A stretch of DNA of 64,000 nt from a candidate division TA06 bacterium (GTDB taxonomy: Bacteria; Edwardsbacteria; AC1; EtOH8). Positions 31,908 to 41,138 of the stretch are shown piece after piece. Location of the stretch: NCBI GenBank assembly GCA_016235665.1, contig JACRJI010000013.1, positions 62,001-126,000 of the forward strand. Reading direction: 5' to 3'. A model generated the notes under the pieces. That model made no database searches, was not told the DNA's origin, and saw only the letters and a program-made list of their open reading frames with translations. The translations under genes were made by a program, and so were the position numbers. Positions within the stretch are counted from its first letter, which is position 1; each line of letters opens with the position of its first letter.

Positions 31908-32831
31908 ATGCCGCTAGTCGGAACCCGCGAGATGTTCAACAAGGCCTATGAAGGGGGCTATGCCATCGGGGCCTTCAACGTCAACAACATGGAACTGCTC
32001 CAGGCCATCGCCGACGCCGGGCACGAGGAAAGATCCCCGCTGATACTGCAGGTGTCCTCCGGGGCACGCAAGTACGCCCGGCGGGAGTATCTGACCCACC
32101 TGGTGAAAGCCGCGGTGGAGACCTACCCCGACTTGCCCATTGCTTTGCACCTGGACCACGGCGACAGCTTTGAGCTGTGCAAGGCCTGCGTGGACGACGG
32201 CTTTTCCTCGGTGATGATCGACGCCTCGCATTTCGGCTTCGAGGAGAATGTCCACATCACCAAGCAGGTGGTGGAATACGCCCACGCCCGCAACGTGCCG
32301 GTGGAGGCCGAGCTGGGCAAGCTGACCTCGACCTCGGACGAGCCCGGCGCCAAGGAATCCGTTTACACCGACCCCGACGAGGCCAAGCGGTTCGTGGAAC
32401 TGACCGGATGCGATTCCCTGGCCATCTCCATCGGAACCTCGCACGGAGCCTACAAGTTCAAGGGCGAGCCGACCCTGGATTTCGAACGTTTGGAAAAGAT
32501 CCAGAAACTGCTGCCGGGATTTCCCATCGTGCTGCACGGGGCCTCCTCGGTCCCCAAGGACTTGGTGGAGACCTGCAACAAGTACGGCGGACAGCTGCCG
32601 GGAACCCGGGGCGTGCCGGAGGAGTTTTTGGCCCGGGCAGCCAAGATGGCGGTCTGCAAGATCAACGTGGACACCGACCTCCGCATAACACTGACCGGAG
32701 CCATCAGAAAAGTCTTCGCCGAGAGCCCGGGTGAGTTCGATCCCCGCAAGTACCTGGGCCCGGCCCGGGACGCGGTAAAAGAAGTGGTCAAGGGCAAGGT
32801 GAAGCTTTTCGGCTGCGCGGGCAAGGCCTAA
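31908..32831 (+). CDS. fba: Class II fructose-bisphosphate aldolase
   Basis: This 307-residue protein shows the zinc-dependent class II features: AIALHLDHGDSFE-type segment (here IALHLDHGDSFELCK), MIDASHFGFEENVHITK, GTSHGAYKF and IVLHGASS. It cleaves fructose-1,6-bisphosphate to DHAP and GAP. It lies near the PPi-PFK and gapA genes, so the glycolytic steps cluster in this 8-kb stretch. RBS AGAGGAGA. A palindromic hairpin follows the stop codon by 16 bases. Confidence 0.95.
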   Translation: MPLVGTREMFNKAYEGGYAIGAFNVNNMELLQAIADAGHEERSPLILQVSSGARKYARREYLTHLVKAAVETYPDLPIALHLDHGDSFELCKACVDDGFSSVMIDASHFGFEENVHITKQVVEYAHARNVPVEAELGKLTSTSDEPGAKESVYTDPDEAKRFVELTGCDSLAISIGTSHGAYKFKGEPTLDFERLEKIQKLLPGFPIVLHGASSVPKDLVETCNKYGGQLPGTRGVPEEFLARAAKMAVCKINVDTDLRITLTGAIRKVFAESPGEFDPRKYLGPARDAVKEVVKGKVKLFGCAGKA

Positions 32832-32847
32832 CCTACTGGCATCAATC

Positions 32848-32876
32848 CTTAGCCCAGCCCTTAAGGACTGGGCTAA
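32848..32876. repeat. Class E palindrome after fba
   Basis: TTAGCCCAG...CTGGGCTAA around CCTTAAGG; one mismatch pair. Closely matches 34851 and 39242. Confidence 0.85.
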
Positions 32877-32914
32877 AGATGAGTCATACGGTAAATTGAA
32901 CAAGGAGGTGTATC

Positions 32915-33571
32915 ATGGCTGTGATCACGATCTCCAAACAGCATGGGGCCGGGGGCAAGGAGATCGCCCTGGCCCTGGCCCGGAGCTTAAGCTGCGAAGT
33001 GGTGGACAAGTCGCTGATCATCAAAGTGGCCCAGCAGGCCCGGGTGGGAACCGACCGGGTGGAGAACTTTGACCAGGAGCATTACAGTTCCATCGACAAA
33101 TATTTGAGCGGGATATTCCTGGCCAACCCGGCCTTGTTCGGTCCTGGCAGTTTTGATTTCCCCGTCACCAGTTCCGCCGGGCTGATGGCCGACCAGGAAT
33201 TCTTCAACGCCCAAAAATACCTGACACTGACCCAGGCTTTGATCAAAGAGCTTTACCAGAAGGGCAACGTGGTCTTGGTGGGGCGGGGCGGGCAGGTGCT
33301 GCTGGCCGATAAGCCGGACTGCCTTCACCTCAGGCTGTGTGCCCCGCTGGAATACCGGATCAAGCGGGTGATGGAGAAGGCCGGGGTCAGTGAGAAGGAG
33401 GCCGGGGAGAAGATCCACTCCCGCGACAGATCCCGGGCCTCTTACATCAGGGATTATTACCAGAAGGACTGGAACGACCCGGGGCTGTATCATCTGACTA
33501 TCAACACCCAGTTGGTCCCGGTCGAGACCATCATCACGCTGGTTAGGCAAATGATAAACAACAAACTTTAA
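32915..33571 (+). CDS. Cytidylate kinase-like protein
   Basis: This 218-residue protein begins AVITISKQHGAGGKEIALAL, the P-loop-like GxGGxE form of the cytidylate kinase-like family (Cytidylate_kin2), and has VLVGRGGQVLLADKP, LRLCAPLEYRIKR and RDRSRASYIRDYY. The last segment carries the lid arginines. True CMP kinases have a different, more standard P-loop, so the substrate is uncertain. An AAGGAGG RBS is present. Confidence 0.85.
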   Translation: MAVITISKQHGAGGKEIALALARSLSCEVVDKSLIIKVAQQARVGTDRVENFDQEHYSSIDKYLSGIFLANPALFGPGSFDFPVTSSAGLMADQEFFNAQKYLTLTQALIKELYQKGNVVLVGRGGQVLLADKPDCLHLRLCAPLEYRIKRVMEKAGVSEKEAGEKIHSRDRSRASYIRDYYQKDWNDPGLYHLTINTQLVPVETIITLVRQMINNKL

Positions 33572-33593
33572 TAGTTATCTTACTTAGGAGCTT

Positions 33594-33692
33594 TTATCCG
33601 CAGATTAACGCAGATCATAGCGAATCATTTTGTGCTTATAATAATATCCCTATTTAGAAATATCTGTGTAAATCTGTGAAATCTTTGGATAG
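33594..33692. repeat. Class B inverted repeat element, copy 3
   Basis: Left arm TTATCCGCAGATTAACGCAG, right arm AATATCTGTGTAAATCTGTG; the outermost bases diverge (TTTGGATA). Confidence 0.8.
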
Positions 33693-33727
33693 AAAAGGTT
33701 TTGGTGTGTATTCCTGAAATAGTTAGA

Positions 33728-34840
<1,113 letters not shown>

Positions 34841-34850
34841 TCCGTCACGT

Positions 34851-34882
34851 TCATAGCCCAGCCCTTAAGGGCTGGGCTATGA
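34851..34882. repeat. Class E palindrome after gapA (perfect)
   Basis: TCATAGCCCAGCCC, TTAA, then the exact complement. It starts 10 bases after the gapA stop. Confidence 0.9.
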
Positions 34883-34922
34883 ATAACATTTCCTACTGGT
34901 GATTTTCAATGTCAGAAAATTG

Positions 34923-37286
34923 ATGAAAAAACTCCTCACAATAGTTCTATTTTTTGCGATAGCCTTTAACCTGGCACATGCCCAGAAACTGCTGGTGGTC
35001 CAGACCAACGCCACCAACGGCTATCTCTATCCCTGCCACTGCCCCAAGGAACCCAAGGGCGGGCTGGCCAGGCGTTTCACCCTGATCAAAAAGCTGGCCC
35101 AGGGCCAGCCCCAATTCCTGCTGCTGGACTCCGGCGACCTGCTGGGGATAGATTCCGATTACAAGGGCGATTCCCTGATGTTCGCGGCCTACCGGGCCAT
35201 GAAATACGACGCCCTGGCGCCTGGGGACCAGGAATTTGCCCGGGGTATCAACAATTTCCTTAAACTGCAAAAGGAATTCGACCTGCCGTTCGTGGCGGCC
35301 AATCTTTTTTACCAGGGAAGTCTTTTAACTGCGCCCTATAGTACCGTTGAACTGAGATCGCTGAAAATGAAGGCGGCCCTGATCGGACTGATATCGCCCG
35401 ATGCCTTCAGATACTATCCCCAGGACAGCCTGCAGGGGCTGGAGATCAAGGCCCCGGATGCCATCCTGCAATCAATATTGGACAGCCTGAAGGGCCGGGC
35501 CGATATATTCATCCTGGTCTCGCACCTGGGGTATGAACAGGAGATCGAGATCGCCAGAAAATTCCCCCAATTGACCCTGATCGTGGGCGGCCACACCCAG
35601 ACCGAGCTGAAGACGGCCGACCTTTCGGCCGGGGTGCCGATCATAGAGGCCGGTGCCTCGGCCAAGAGCCTCAGCTATGCCTGGCTCCAAAAGCAGGGCG
35701 GCCAATGGAAGCACCAAAGTTCCCGGATGGAGGGCATCGTCTCGGATCTGGCAGACGACCCAAAGATCGTTTCCGTGGTGGGCGCCGGGCCGCAATCAAA
35801 GCCGGTCAATGCCAACCCCATTCCCGGCGACACCAGATTGCAGGTGCAGCTCTTTGTGGCCCGGGACTGCCCGGACTGCGCCCAGCTTAAGAAAGGCCTG
35901 TTCTTAAAACTATCACAGGATCATCAGGGCCAAATGGCCATGGTCTATCACGAGGTGGACAACCCGGCCGAATACCAGGCCCTGCTGAATTACGAGAAAC
36001 AGCTGAACGACCGGAACAACCAGATCCCGGCGGCAGTGATAGGGAACAGGATACTGGGCGGGGTGGAGGAGATAGAGAAGGATCTGGAACGGCTGATCAA
36101 GGAAGCGCTGGCTAACAAGGCGATAGAGAAGCCGAAATCCAATAACCCGGCAACGCTTGATAAGCAAGGCAAGCGGGCCGAAAAGACGATTGAAACGGAG
36201 GCTGTTGATAGTATATATCTGGCCTTCGTGTCCAATGCCCGGTGCCAGAAGTGCAGCCGGGCCGAGTACATGCTGAAGGCGCTGAAAGAGCAGTACCCGA
36301 ATCTGAAGGTGGAAAAGATAGACGTGGCCTCTGATTCGTCCAAACTTCTGGTCGAAGCTCTGGGGATAATGTACGGCCTGCCGGACAATAAGCGGATGAT
36401 AGCCCCCTCGGCCTTTGTGGGCCGGGATTTTTTAATAGGTGACGAGATCAACGACCAAAGTCTTTTCGAGTTGCTGGTCAAATACAAGTCCGGCAGCGGC
36501 CGGGTTCCCTGGATAGAGGCTAAGGAATATCTGCCCCAGGCCAAGCAATCGGTGGTCAGCCGCTTTGCTTCCTTTGGCCTTTGGGGCGTGGCCGGGGCCG
36601 GCCTGCTGGATGGCATCAACCCCTGTTCCCTGGCGGTGCTGGTGTTCTTCATCTCCTACCTGGCCTTTGTGGGCCGAAAACGCTGGGAGATCCTGGCGGT
36701 GGGCCTGGCCTATACTTTTGCCGATTTCCTGGTCTACTTCCTGATCGGTGTGGGCAGTCTGTCGTTTCTGATGACATTGAAAGCCCTGCCGCTTTTCAGC
36801 AGGATATTTTACTGGCTGGCTGTCATCGCCGGGCTGGTGCTGGCCTTCTACAATCTGAAGGATTATTTCAAGGCCAGGAAGGGCGACCTTTCCGGGATGG
36901 ACCTGCAGCTTTCCACCGCCGCCAAACAACGGATCCACAAGGTCATCCGGGAAAAGATGGGTGCCGGGAGCCTGATCGGCGGGGCCTTTATGGTGGGGCT
37001 GGTCACATCCGTCCTGGAATTCGCCTGCACCGGCCAGGTTTACCTGCCCACCATAGCCTTTGTTTCCCAGATTGCCACACACAGATACCAGGCCTACGGG
37101 TATCTTCTGCTATACAACCTGATGTTCGAAGTGCCGATGATCATCACCTTCGTCATCGCCTTCTGGGGTGTGTCATCCAAGCGGATCGCCGGATGGGCCC
37201 AGTCCTCGGTGGCCGGGGTGAAGCTGTTGACGGCGCTGTTGTTTCTGGGGATGAGCGCGGCGCTGTTGTACATACTGGTAAAGTAG
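34923..37286 (+). CDS. Fusion: 5'-nucleotidase-like phosphoesterase, two thioredoxin-like domains, CcdA/DsbD membrane domain
   Basis: The start at ATG 34923 (Sec signal LTIVLFFAIAFNLAHAQ) gives 787 residues. Residues 21-290 resemble UshA-type metallophosphoesterases, but the metal-site motifs are altered: TNATNGYLYPCHCP replaces DxHG, and APGDQEF replaces GNHEF. DSGD, SHLG and GGHTQ remain. Residues 305-395 and 430-520 are thioredoxin-like, with CPDC (C316/C319) and CQKC (C441/C444). Residues about 550-787 have six hydrophobic segments with NPC (C568) and ACTG (C702), as in CcdA/DsbD electron-transfer domains. The order suggests electrons pass from the membrane domain to the periplasmic thioredoxin-like sites. 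C38 and C40 of the CHC could be a further redox or metal site. Confidence 0.85.
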   Translation: MKKLLTIVLFFAIAFNLAHAQKLLVVQTNATNGYLYPCHCPKEPKGGLARRFTLIKKLAQGQPQFLLLDSGDLLGIDSDYKGDSLMFAAYRAMKYDALAPGDQEFARGINNFLKLQKEFDLPFVAANLFYQGSLLTAPYSTVELRSLKMKAALIGLISPDAFRYYPQDSLQGLEIKAPDAILQSILDSLKGRADIFILVSHLGYEQEIEIARKFPQLTLIVGGHTQTELKTADLSAGVPIIEAGASAKSLSYAWLQKQGGQWKHQSSRMEGIVSDLADDPKIVSVVGAGPQSKPVNANPIPGDTRLQVQLFVARDCPDCAQLKKGLFLKLSQDHQGQMAMVYHEVDNPAEYQALLNYEKQLNDRNNQIPAAVIGNRILGGVEEIEKDLERLIKEALANKAIEKPKSNNPATLDKQGKRAEKTIETEAVDSIYLAFVSNARCQKCSRAEYMLKALKEQYPNLKVEKIDVASDSSKLLVEALGIMYGLPDNKRMIAPSAFVGRDFLIGDEINDQSLFELLVKYKSGSGRVPWIEAKEYLPQAKQSVVSRFASFGLWGVAGAGLLDGINPCSLAVLVFFISYLAFVGRKRWEILAVGLAYTFADFLVYFLIGVGSLSFLMTLKALPLFSRIFYWLAVIAGLVLAFYNLKDYFKARKGDLSGMDLQLSTAAKQRIHKVIREKMGAGSLIGGAFMVGLVTSVLEFACTGQVYLPTIAFVSQIATHRYQAYGYLLLYNLMFEVPMIITFVIAFWGVSSKRIAGWAQSSVAGVKLLTALLFLGMSAALLYILVK

Positions 37287-37325
37287 ACCTCTCCCTTAAT
37301 CCCTCTCCTGGCAGGAGAGGGTCAA
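37287..37325. repeat. Class A variant repeat (GACC ends), copy 7
   Basis: ACCTCTCCCTTAATCCCTCTCC, GGAGAGGGTC; begins right after the stop codon. Confidence 0.75.
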
Positions 37326-37349
37326 TAAATGGTAACTATTAACCGATAA

Positions 37350-37431
37350 TGTCATTCTGAGCAGAGCTGCCCGCCGTACAAATCGAAGAATCCTTCAATT
37401 TGTTGGGCAAGGTGGCATTCTCAGGATGACA
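37350..37431. repeat. Inverted repeat TGTCATTCTGAG...CTCAGGATGACA
   Basis: A 12-base inverted pair with one mismatch, enclosing about 58 bases that include CGAAGAATCCTTC. It overlaps the extended reading frame of the next gene. Confidence 0.75.
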
Positions 37432-37443
37432 GAAAAAAGCATC

Positions 37444-37806
37444 ATGAACATCAAAGCACATTTTCAAAAAGATTGGATCTACTACCTGGCCCTGGGAATG
37501 GCAATTATCTCCGTGGCCATAGACCTGTACCGCCCGAACATGGCGCCGATGCTGGCTGCGGTGCTGGTGTTCTCGGCAATACTGGGCTGGCTGAATGTCA
37601 TCGCCCCCAACAAGGCGGCGGCGGCCCTGGGATTCTGGATCCTGGCGGTCTATGTGGCCCTGGCCCTGCTGGAGATGATCCCGGCGACGAAGCAGAACAT
37701 CTTTTCCTCGGCGCTTTCGTTTGTTCCGGCGTATCTGGGGGCGTACGGAGGGTGGTGGATAGGGACCAAGTTCAAACGAACTCAACCCCCGGCCCCTTCT
37801 CTTTAA
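37444..37806 (+). CDS. Small integral membrane protein
   Basis: From the ATG at 37444 this is 120 residues with about four hydrophobic segments (for example YYLALGMAIISVAIDL and AALGFWILAVYVALALL). An ATG six codons earlier lies in a repeat. The last residues, TQPPAPSL, are encoded by the beginning of a class A repeat, which also supplies the stop codon. The normal C-terminus may have been cut when the repeat arrived. No family is recognised. Confidence 0.7.
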   Translation: MNIKAHFQKDWIYYLALGMAIISVAIDLYRPNMAPMLAAVLVFSAILGWLNVIAPNKAAAALGFWILAVYVALALLEMIPATKQNIFSSALSFVPAYLGAYGGWWIGTKFKRTQPPAPSL

Positions 37807-37834
37807 AAGAGAAGGGGAGCAAGGGGATGAGTTC
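37778..37834. repeat. Class A repeat, copy 8 (left of the DUF559 gene)
   Basis: GAACTCAACCCCC...CCCCTTCTCTTT/AAAGAGAAGGGG...GGGGATGAGTTC. It overlaps the end of the membrane protein gene by 29 bases. Confidence 0.93.
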
Positions 37835-37846
37835 TGGAAGTAATGT

Positions 37847-38227
37847 ATGAGCCTTAACATCAAAACAAAACTGGTGCCGCTGGCCAAAGCCCGTTGCCGT
37901 GAATTGCGCAAAAGGCAAACCAAGGCCGAAGAAATATTTTGGAATAAAGTAAGAAACAAACAATTTAAGGGGCTAAAGTTTTACCGGCAATATCCTTTGT
38001 TCTCGGATCTTCTTGGCAAGGAGACATTTTATATAGCGGATTATTACTGCCATACTAATCGTCTGGTGGTTGAATTAGATGGCAGAATTCACGAAAGGCA
38101 GAGGGAAAAGGATAGACTGCGGGATGAAGTAATTAACGACCTGGGATTAAAGGTTGTGAGAATAAAGAACAAAGATGTATTGGAAAACATCGAAGAAGTC
38201 ATGAAATGCATTAGCTCTGTTTTGTGA
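37847..38227 (+). CDS. DUF559 domain protein, Vsr-like endonuclease fold
   Basis: This 126-residue protein is a typical DUF559 protein: AKARCRELRKRQTKAEEIFW at the N-terminus, the KFYRQYPL segment, IADYYCHTNRLVVELDG and a closing HERQREKDRLRDEVINDLGL with VVRIKNKDV. The Asp in ADYY and the Glu/Asp in VELDG match the nuclease core of the very-short-patch repair/PD-(D/E)XK fold. The function of the family is not settled. It sits 12 bases after one class A repeat and 9 bases before two others. It is more AT-rich than its neighbours, as expected of a mobile gene. Confidence 0.9.
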   Translation: MSLNIKTKLVPLAKARCRELRKRQTKAEEIFWNKVRNKQFKGLKFYRQYPLFSDLLGKETFYIADYYCHTNRLVVELDGRIHERQREKDRLRDEVINDLGLKVVRIKNKDVLENIEEVMKCISSVL

Positions 38228-38236
38228 AGCCGGTCC

Positions 38237-38303
38237 GAACTCAACCCCCAACCCCTTCTCTTGGAAAATAAATAAGAGAAGGGGGGCAGGCGGATAGATT
38301 GAG
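38237..38303. repeat. Class A repeat, copy 9 (degenerate right end)
   Basis: GAACTCAACCCCCAACCCCTT with a CCTTCTCTT/AAGAGAAGG hairpin whose loop is extended (GGAAAATAAAT); the right end reads GGGGCAGGCGGATAGATTGAG. Confidence 0.85.
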
Positions 38304-38318
38304 ATGCTATTGTGCAAA

Positions 38319-38379
38319 GAACTAACCCAACCCCCGGCCCCTTCTCTTTAAAAGAGAAGGGGTGCAAGGGGATGAGTTC
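38319..38379. repeat. Class A repeat, copy 10
   Basis: GAACTAACCCAACCCCC, CCCCTTCTCTTT/AAAGAGAAGGGG, GGGGATGAGTTC. It is nearly identical in the centre to copy 8. Confidence 0.92.
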
Positions 38380-38402
38380 AAAATACGTAAATAGGAATTC
38401 TA

Positions 38403-39236
38403 ATGACCAAACAGCTCAACATCGGTAAAGTAAGGATCGGCGGGGGCGCGCCGCTGGCACTGATCGCCGGGCCCTGCGTGATGGAGGACGAATCCGTGGT
38501 GTTGTCCACGGCCGAGGCAATAAAAAAGATCGCAGACAAGCTGAAGATAGGCCTGATCTTCAAGTCCTCCTACAAAAAAGACAACCGTTCCTCGGCCAAA
38601 AGCTACCAGGGCCCTGGGCTGGAGGCCGGATTGAAACTGCTGGAAAAGGTCAAGAAACAGTTCGACGTTCCGGTGCTCTCCGACGTTCACTATCCCGAGG
38701 AGGTGGGCCCGTCCGCCCAGGTGCTGGACGTGATCCAGATCCCGGCCTATCTCTGCATGCAGACCGAGCTGACATTAAAGGTCGCAAAAACTGGAAAGGT
38801 GGTAAATGTCAAGAAAGGCCAGTTCCTGGCCCCGGAGGACGTGGGGCACATTGTCAAGAAAATAGAGGAGACAGGGAACACCAACATTCTGCTGACCGAG
38901 CGCGGCAGCAGTTTTGGTTACCACAACCTGGTGGTGGATTACAAGGCCCTGCCCATTATGCGCTCTTTGGGCTATCCGGTGGTGTTCGACGTGACCCACA
39001 CCATCCGCAAATACGGCAAGCCCTCCAGCGATCCCAAGGGCGGCAGTCCGGAGTTCATAGAACCCCTGGCCCGGGCCGGGGTGGCCTGCGGCTGCGACGC
39101 CATATTCATCGAGACCCATCCCAGGCCCTGCGAGGCCAAGTGCGACGCGGCCAGCATGCTGGAGCTGTCCAAGCTGGAGCAGCTGGTGGAGAGCTTGATG
39201 GAACTGGATGCAGTTACCAGAAAATATTCCGATTAG
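38403..39236 (+). CDS. kdsA: 3-deoxy-8-phosphooctulonate synthase
   Basis: This 277-residue protein contains LIAGPCVMEDE, FKSSYKKDNRSSAKSYQGPG, LSDVHYPEEVG, IPAYLCMQTEL and FDVTHTIRKYG, all KDO8P synthase motifs. It condenses PEP with arabinose-5-phosphate to give KDO-8-phosphate. The arabinose-5-phosphate comes from KdsD at 41139-42107. The Cys in PCVME suggests the metal-dependent class, with further ligands in HPRPCEAKCDAAS, but the metal class was not checked. A palindrome follows five bases after the stop. Confidence 0.95.
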   Translation: MTKQLNIGKVRIGGGAPLALIAGPCVMEDESVVLSTAEAIKKIADKLKIGLIFKSSYKKDNRSSAKSYQGPGLEAGLKLLEKVKKQFDVPVLSDVHYPEEVGPSAQVLDVIQIPAYLCMQTELTLKVAKTGKVVNVKKGQFLAPEDVGHIVKKIEETGNTNILLTERGSSFGYHNLVVDYKALPIMRSLGYPVVFDVTHTIRKYGKPSSDPKGGSPEFIEPLARAGVACGCDAIFIETHPRPCEAKCDAASMLELSKLEQLVESLMELDAVTRKYSD

Positions 39237-39241
39237 ATCAA

Positions 39242-39277
39242 TTCCTTAGCCCAGCCCTTAAGGACTGGGCTAAGGAA
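39242..39277. repeat. Class E palindrome after kdsA
   Basis: TTCCTTAGCCCAG...CTGGGCTAAGGAA with the CCTTAAGG centre; outer stem 13 bp. Confidence 0.88.
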
Positions 39278-39310
39278 ACGGAGCCAGAAAACCAGATAAA
39301 GGAGACCGCC

Positions 39311-40999
39311 ATGAGAAAAGCTCTTATAACTCTCTGCGTATTGGTTACGGTATCATCTGCCTTTGCCCTGCAGGTCATCGAGCACAAGGCTTCCATCACC
39401 CAGGCCGTGGTCTACAACGACCGGGTGGAGGTCATCCGCAGTTACAAGAACACCTACCAACCCGGCGAATACCAGGTGAAACTGCTGGACCTGCCTTCGG
39501 CGCTGGACGACAACTCGGTGCGGGCCTCGGGGCAGGGCACGGCCGGGGTCAAGATCAACGCGGTAAAAATTGAATCCGTTTTTCTGGACACCACCACCAA
39601 TCTGAAATACAAAGTGCTGGAGGATTCGGTGGACCAGCTTAAGGAACAGCTTAAGGTCTATGACGACAGGTTTTCCTTGTTGCAGAAAGAAGCCGATTAC
39701 CTGGAAAAGATCAAGAACGCCAGCACTGCGGTCAGCGCCGGGCGCGAGGCCGAGAAACCCAAGACCCCCAGCGTGGCCGAGTGGATGAACCTTTATACTT
39801 TCTACGATGCCCGCTACGAGGCCATCAACAAGGAGATGCGGGGGATAGAAAAGAGCAAAAAATCCCTGCAGGCAAAACTGGACGCCCTGCAGAAAAGGCT
39901 GAACAAGATCGCCGGTACGGCCAATCTGACCAAGAAGAATGTCACCATCAATTTTCGGGTGCTGGAGCCAGGAACTCTTAACTTGAATCTGAGTTATATG
40001 ATGATGGGCGCTTCCTGGCATCCCCAGTACGACATTAGGGTTTCGCCGGAAGACAAGAAGGTGGAGTTCACTTATTACGGAGTGATCTACCAGAACACCG
40101 GAGAAGATTGGAAGGACGTCAGGGTCACATTGTCCACCGCCCAGCCATCGGTCTCGGGCTCCATGCCGGCGCTTTTGCCCTGGTATGTGGATGTTTACCA
40201 GCGGTATTACCAGAAGGGAGCCGCCGCCAAGAAGGCGCAGATGAACGTCAGTTACGGAGCGCAGATGAACCAAGCTCCCGCTCCGGCAATGGAGCAGGAG
40301 GCGTTCAAAGATGACTACGGAGCAGCGATGTCGGGGGTGATCAATGCTTCGGTGACGACATCTGAAGTCGAGTTCTCCGGCACCTCCTACGTCTTCGTGA
40401 CCCCCGGCGAGAACAACATCCCCTCGGACGGCGAGCCCCACAAGATCCCCATTGCCTTCGAGACCCTGGACGCCGAGTTCGAGTACTCGGCCGCCCCGCG
40501 GCTCAAGCAGTACGCCTATCTCAAGGGCAAGGTCAAGAACACCACCGAGTATCCCTTCATTGCCGGGGACATCAACGTTTTCTTCGGCAACAATTTCGTG
40601 GGCACCTCGTCCATCAACTCCATCATCCCCTCGGAGAAATTCGACGTCTCGCTGGGCATAGACGAAGGTCTAAAAGTAACCCGGCAGAAGGTGAAGGACC
40701 TGACCGAGGGAACCAAGAAGATCAAGCGGACCTACGGTTACAAGATAACGGTGAAGAATCTGAAGAAGGACAAGAACATCATCACCGTCAACGAGCAGTA
40801 CCCGGTCTCCAAGAACGACAAGATCAAGGTGAAATTAGTGTCGCCCAAGTTCGATTCCCCCGAGTCCGAGTTCGGGGTCAAGGAAAAGGCCAACGGGATG
40901 ATCGAGTGGAAGTTCCAGATAGAGCCCCAGGGCAAGCAGGAGCTGGAACTGGAGTACATCATAGAATATTCCTCGGACACCGGCATACAGGGGCTTTAA
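39311..40999 (+). CDS. DUF4139 domain protein (MuiA-like), secreted
   Basis: From ATG 39311, after AAAGGAG, the protein is 562 residues with a Sec signal (LITLCVLVTVSSAFA). The N-terminal part (about 20-110) resembles DUF4140 (TQAVVYNDRVEVIRSYKNT). It is followed by a coiled-coil region (about 105-205) and DUF4139 (about 210-560), with LNLSYMMMGASWHPQYDIRV and a C-terminal QELELEYIIEYS. Homologues are annotated as mucoidy inhibitor A-like and are periplasmic or surface proteins of unknown role. A low-complexity Ala/Met/Gln stretch interrupts the second domain near residues 300-340. Confidence 0.85.
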   Translation: MRKALITLCVLVTVSSAFALQVIEHKASITQAVVYNDRVEVIRSYKNTYQPGEYQVKLLDLPSALDDNSVRASGQGTAGVKINAVKIESVFLDTTTNLKYKVLEDSVDQLKEQLKVYDDRFSLLQKEADYLEKIKNASTAVSAGREAEKPKTPSVAEWMNLYTFYDARYEAINKEMRGIEKSKKSLQAKLDALQKRLNKIAGTANLTKKNVTINFRVLEPGTLNLNLSYMMMGASWHPQYDIRVSPEDKKVEFTYYGVIYQNTGEDWKDVRVTLSTAQPSVSGSMPALLPWYVDVYQRYYQKGAAAKKAQMNVSYGAQMNQAPAPAMEQEAFKDDYGAAMSGVINASVTTSEVEFSGTSYVFVTPGENNIPSDGEPHKIPIAFETLDAEFEYSAAPRLKQYAYLKGKVKNTTEYPFIAGDINVFFGNNFVGTSSINSIIPSEKFDVSLGIDEGLKVTRQKVKDLTEGTKKIKRTYGYKITVKNLKKDKNIITVNEQYPVSKNDKIKVKLVSPKFDSPESEFGVKEKANGMIEWKFQIEPQGKQELELEYIIEYSSDTGIQGL

Positions 41000-41084
41000 A
41001 CTATTGACCATCAAGACGGCAAGCCATATTTATAAAATAGGAAATGGGAAATAGGAAATCGCAGGTTGGGTCTTTGTGTCACTT

Positions 41085-41113
41085 CGACAAGCTCAGTGCC
41101 ACGCTTTGTGATA
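41085..41113 (+). repeat. Short repeat TTCGACAAGCTCAGTG
   Basis: CACTTCGACAAGCTCAGTGCCACG. Related strings occur in the insert at 8150-8255. Confidence 0.5.
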
Positions 41114-41138
41114 AAAAATTCAACATGACGTGAGAGAA

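Noticed and set aside
32915-33571. Canonical cytidylate kinase (cmk)
   Set aside because: The P-loop is of the Cytidylate_kin2 type (HGAGGKE) and the order of motifs differs from true Cmk, so only the family name was used.
34923-37286. Active UshA-type 5'-nucleotidase
   Set aside because: The DxHG and GNHE metal motifs are both replaced, so hydrolysis was not claimed.
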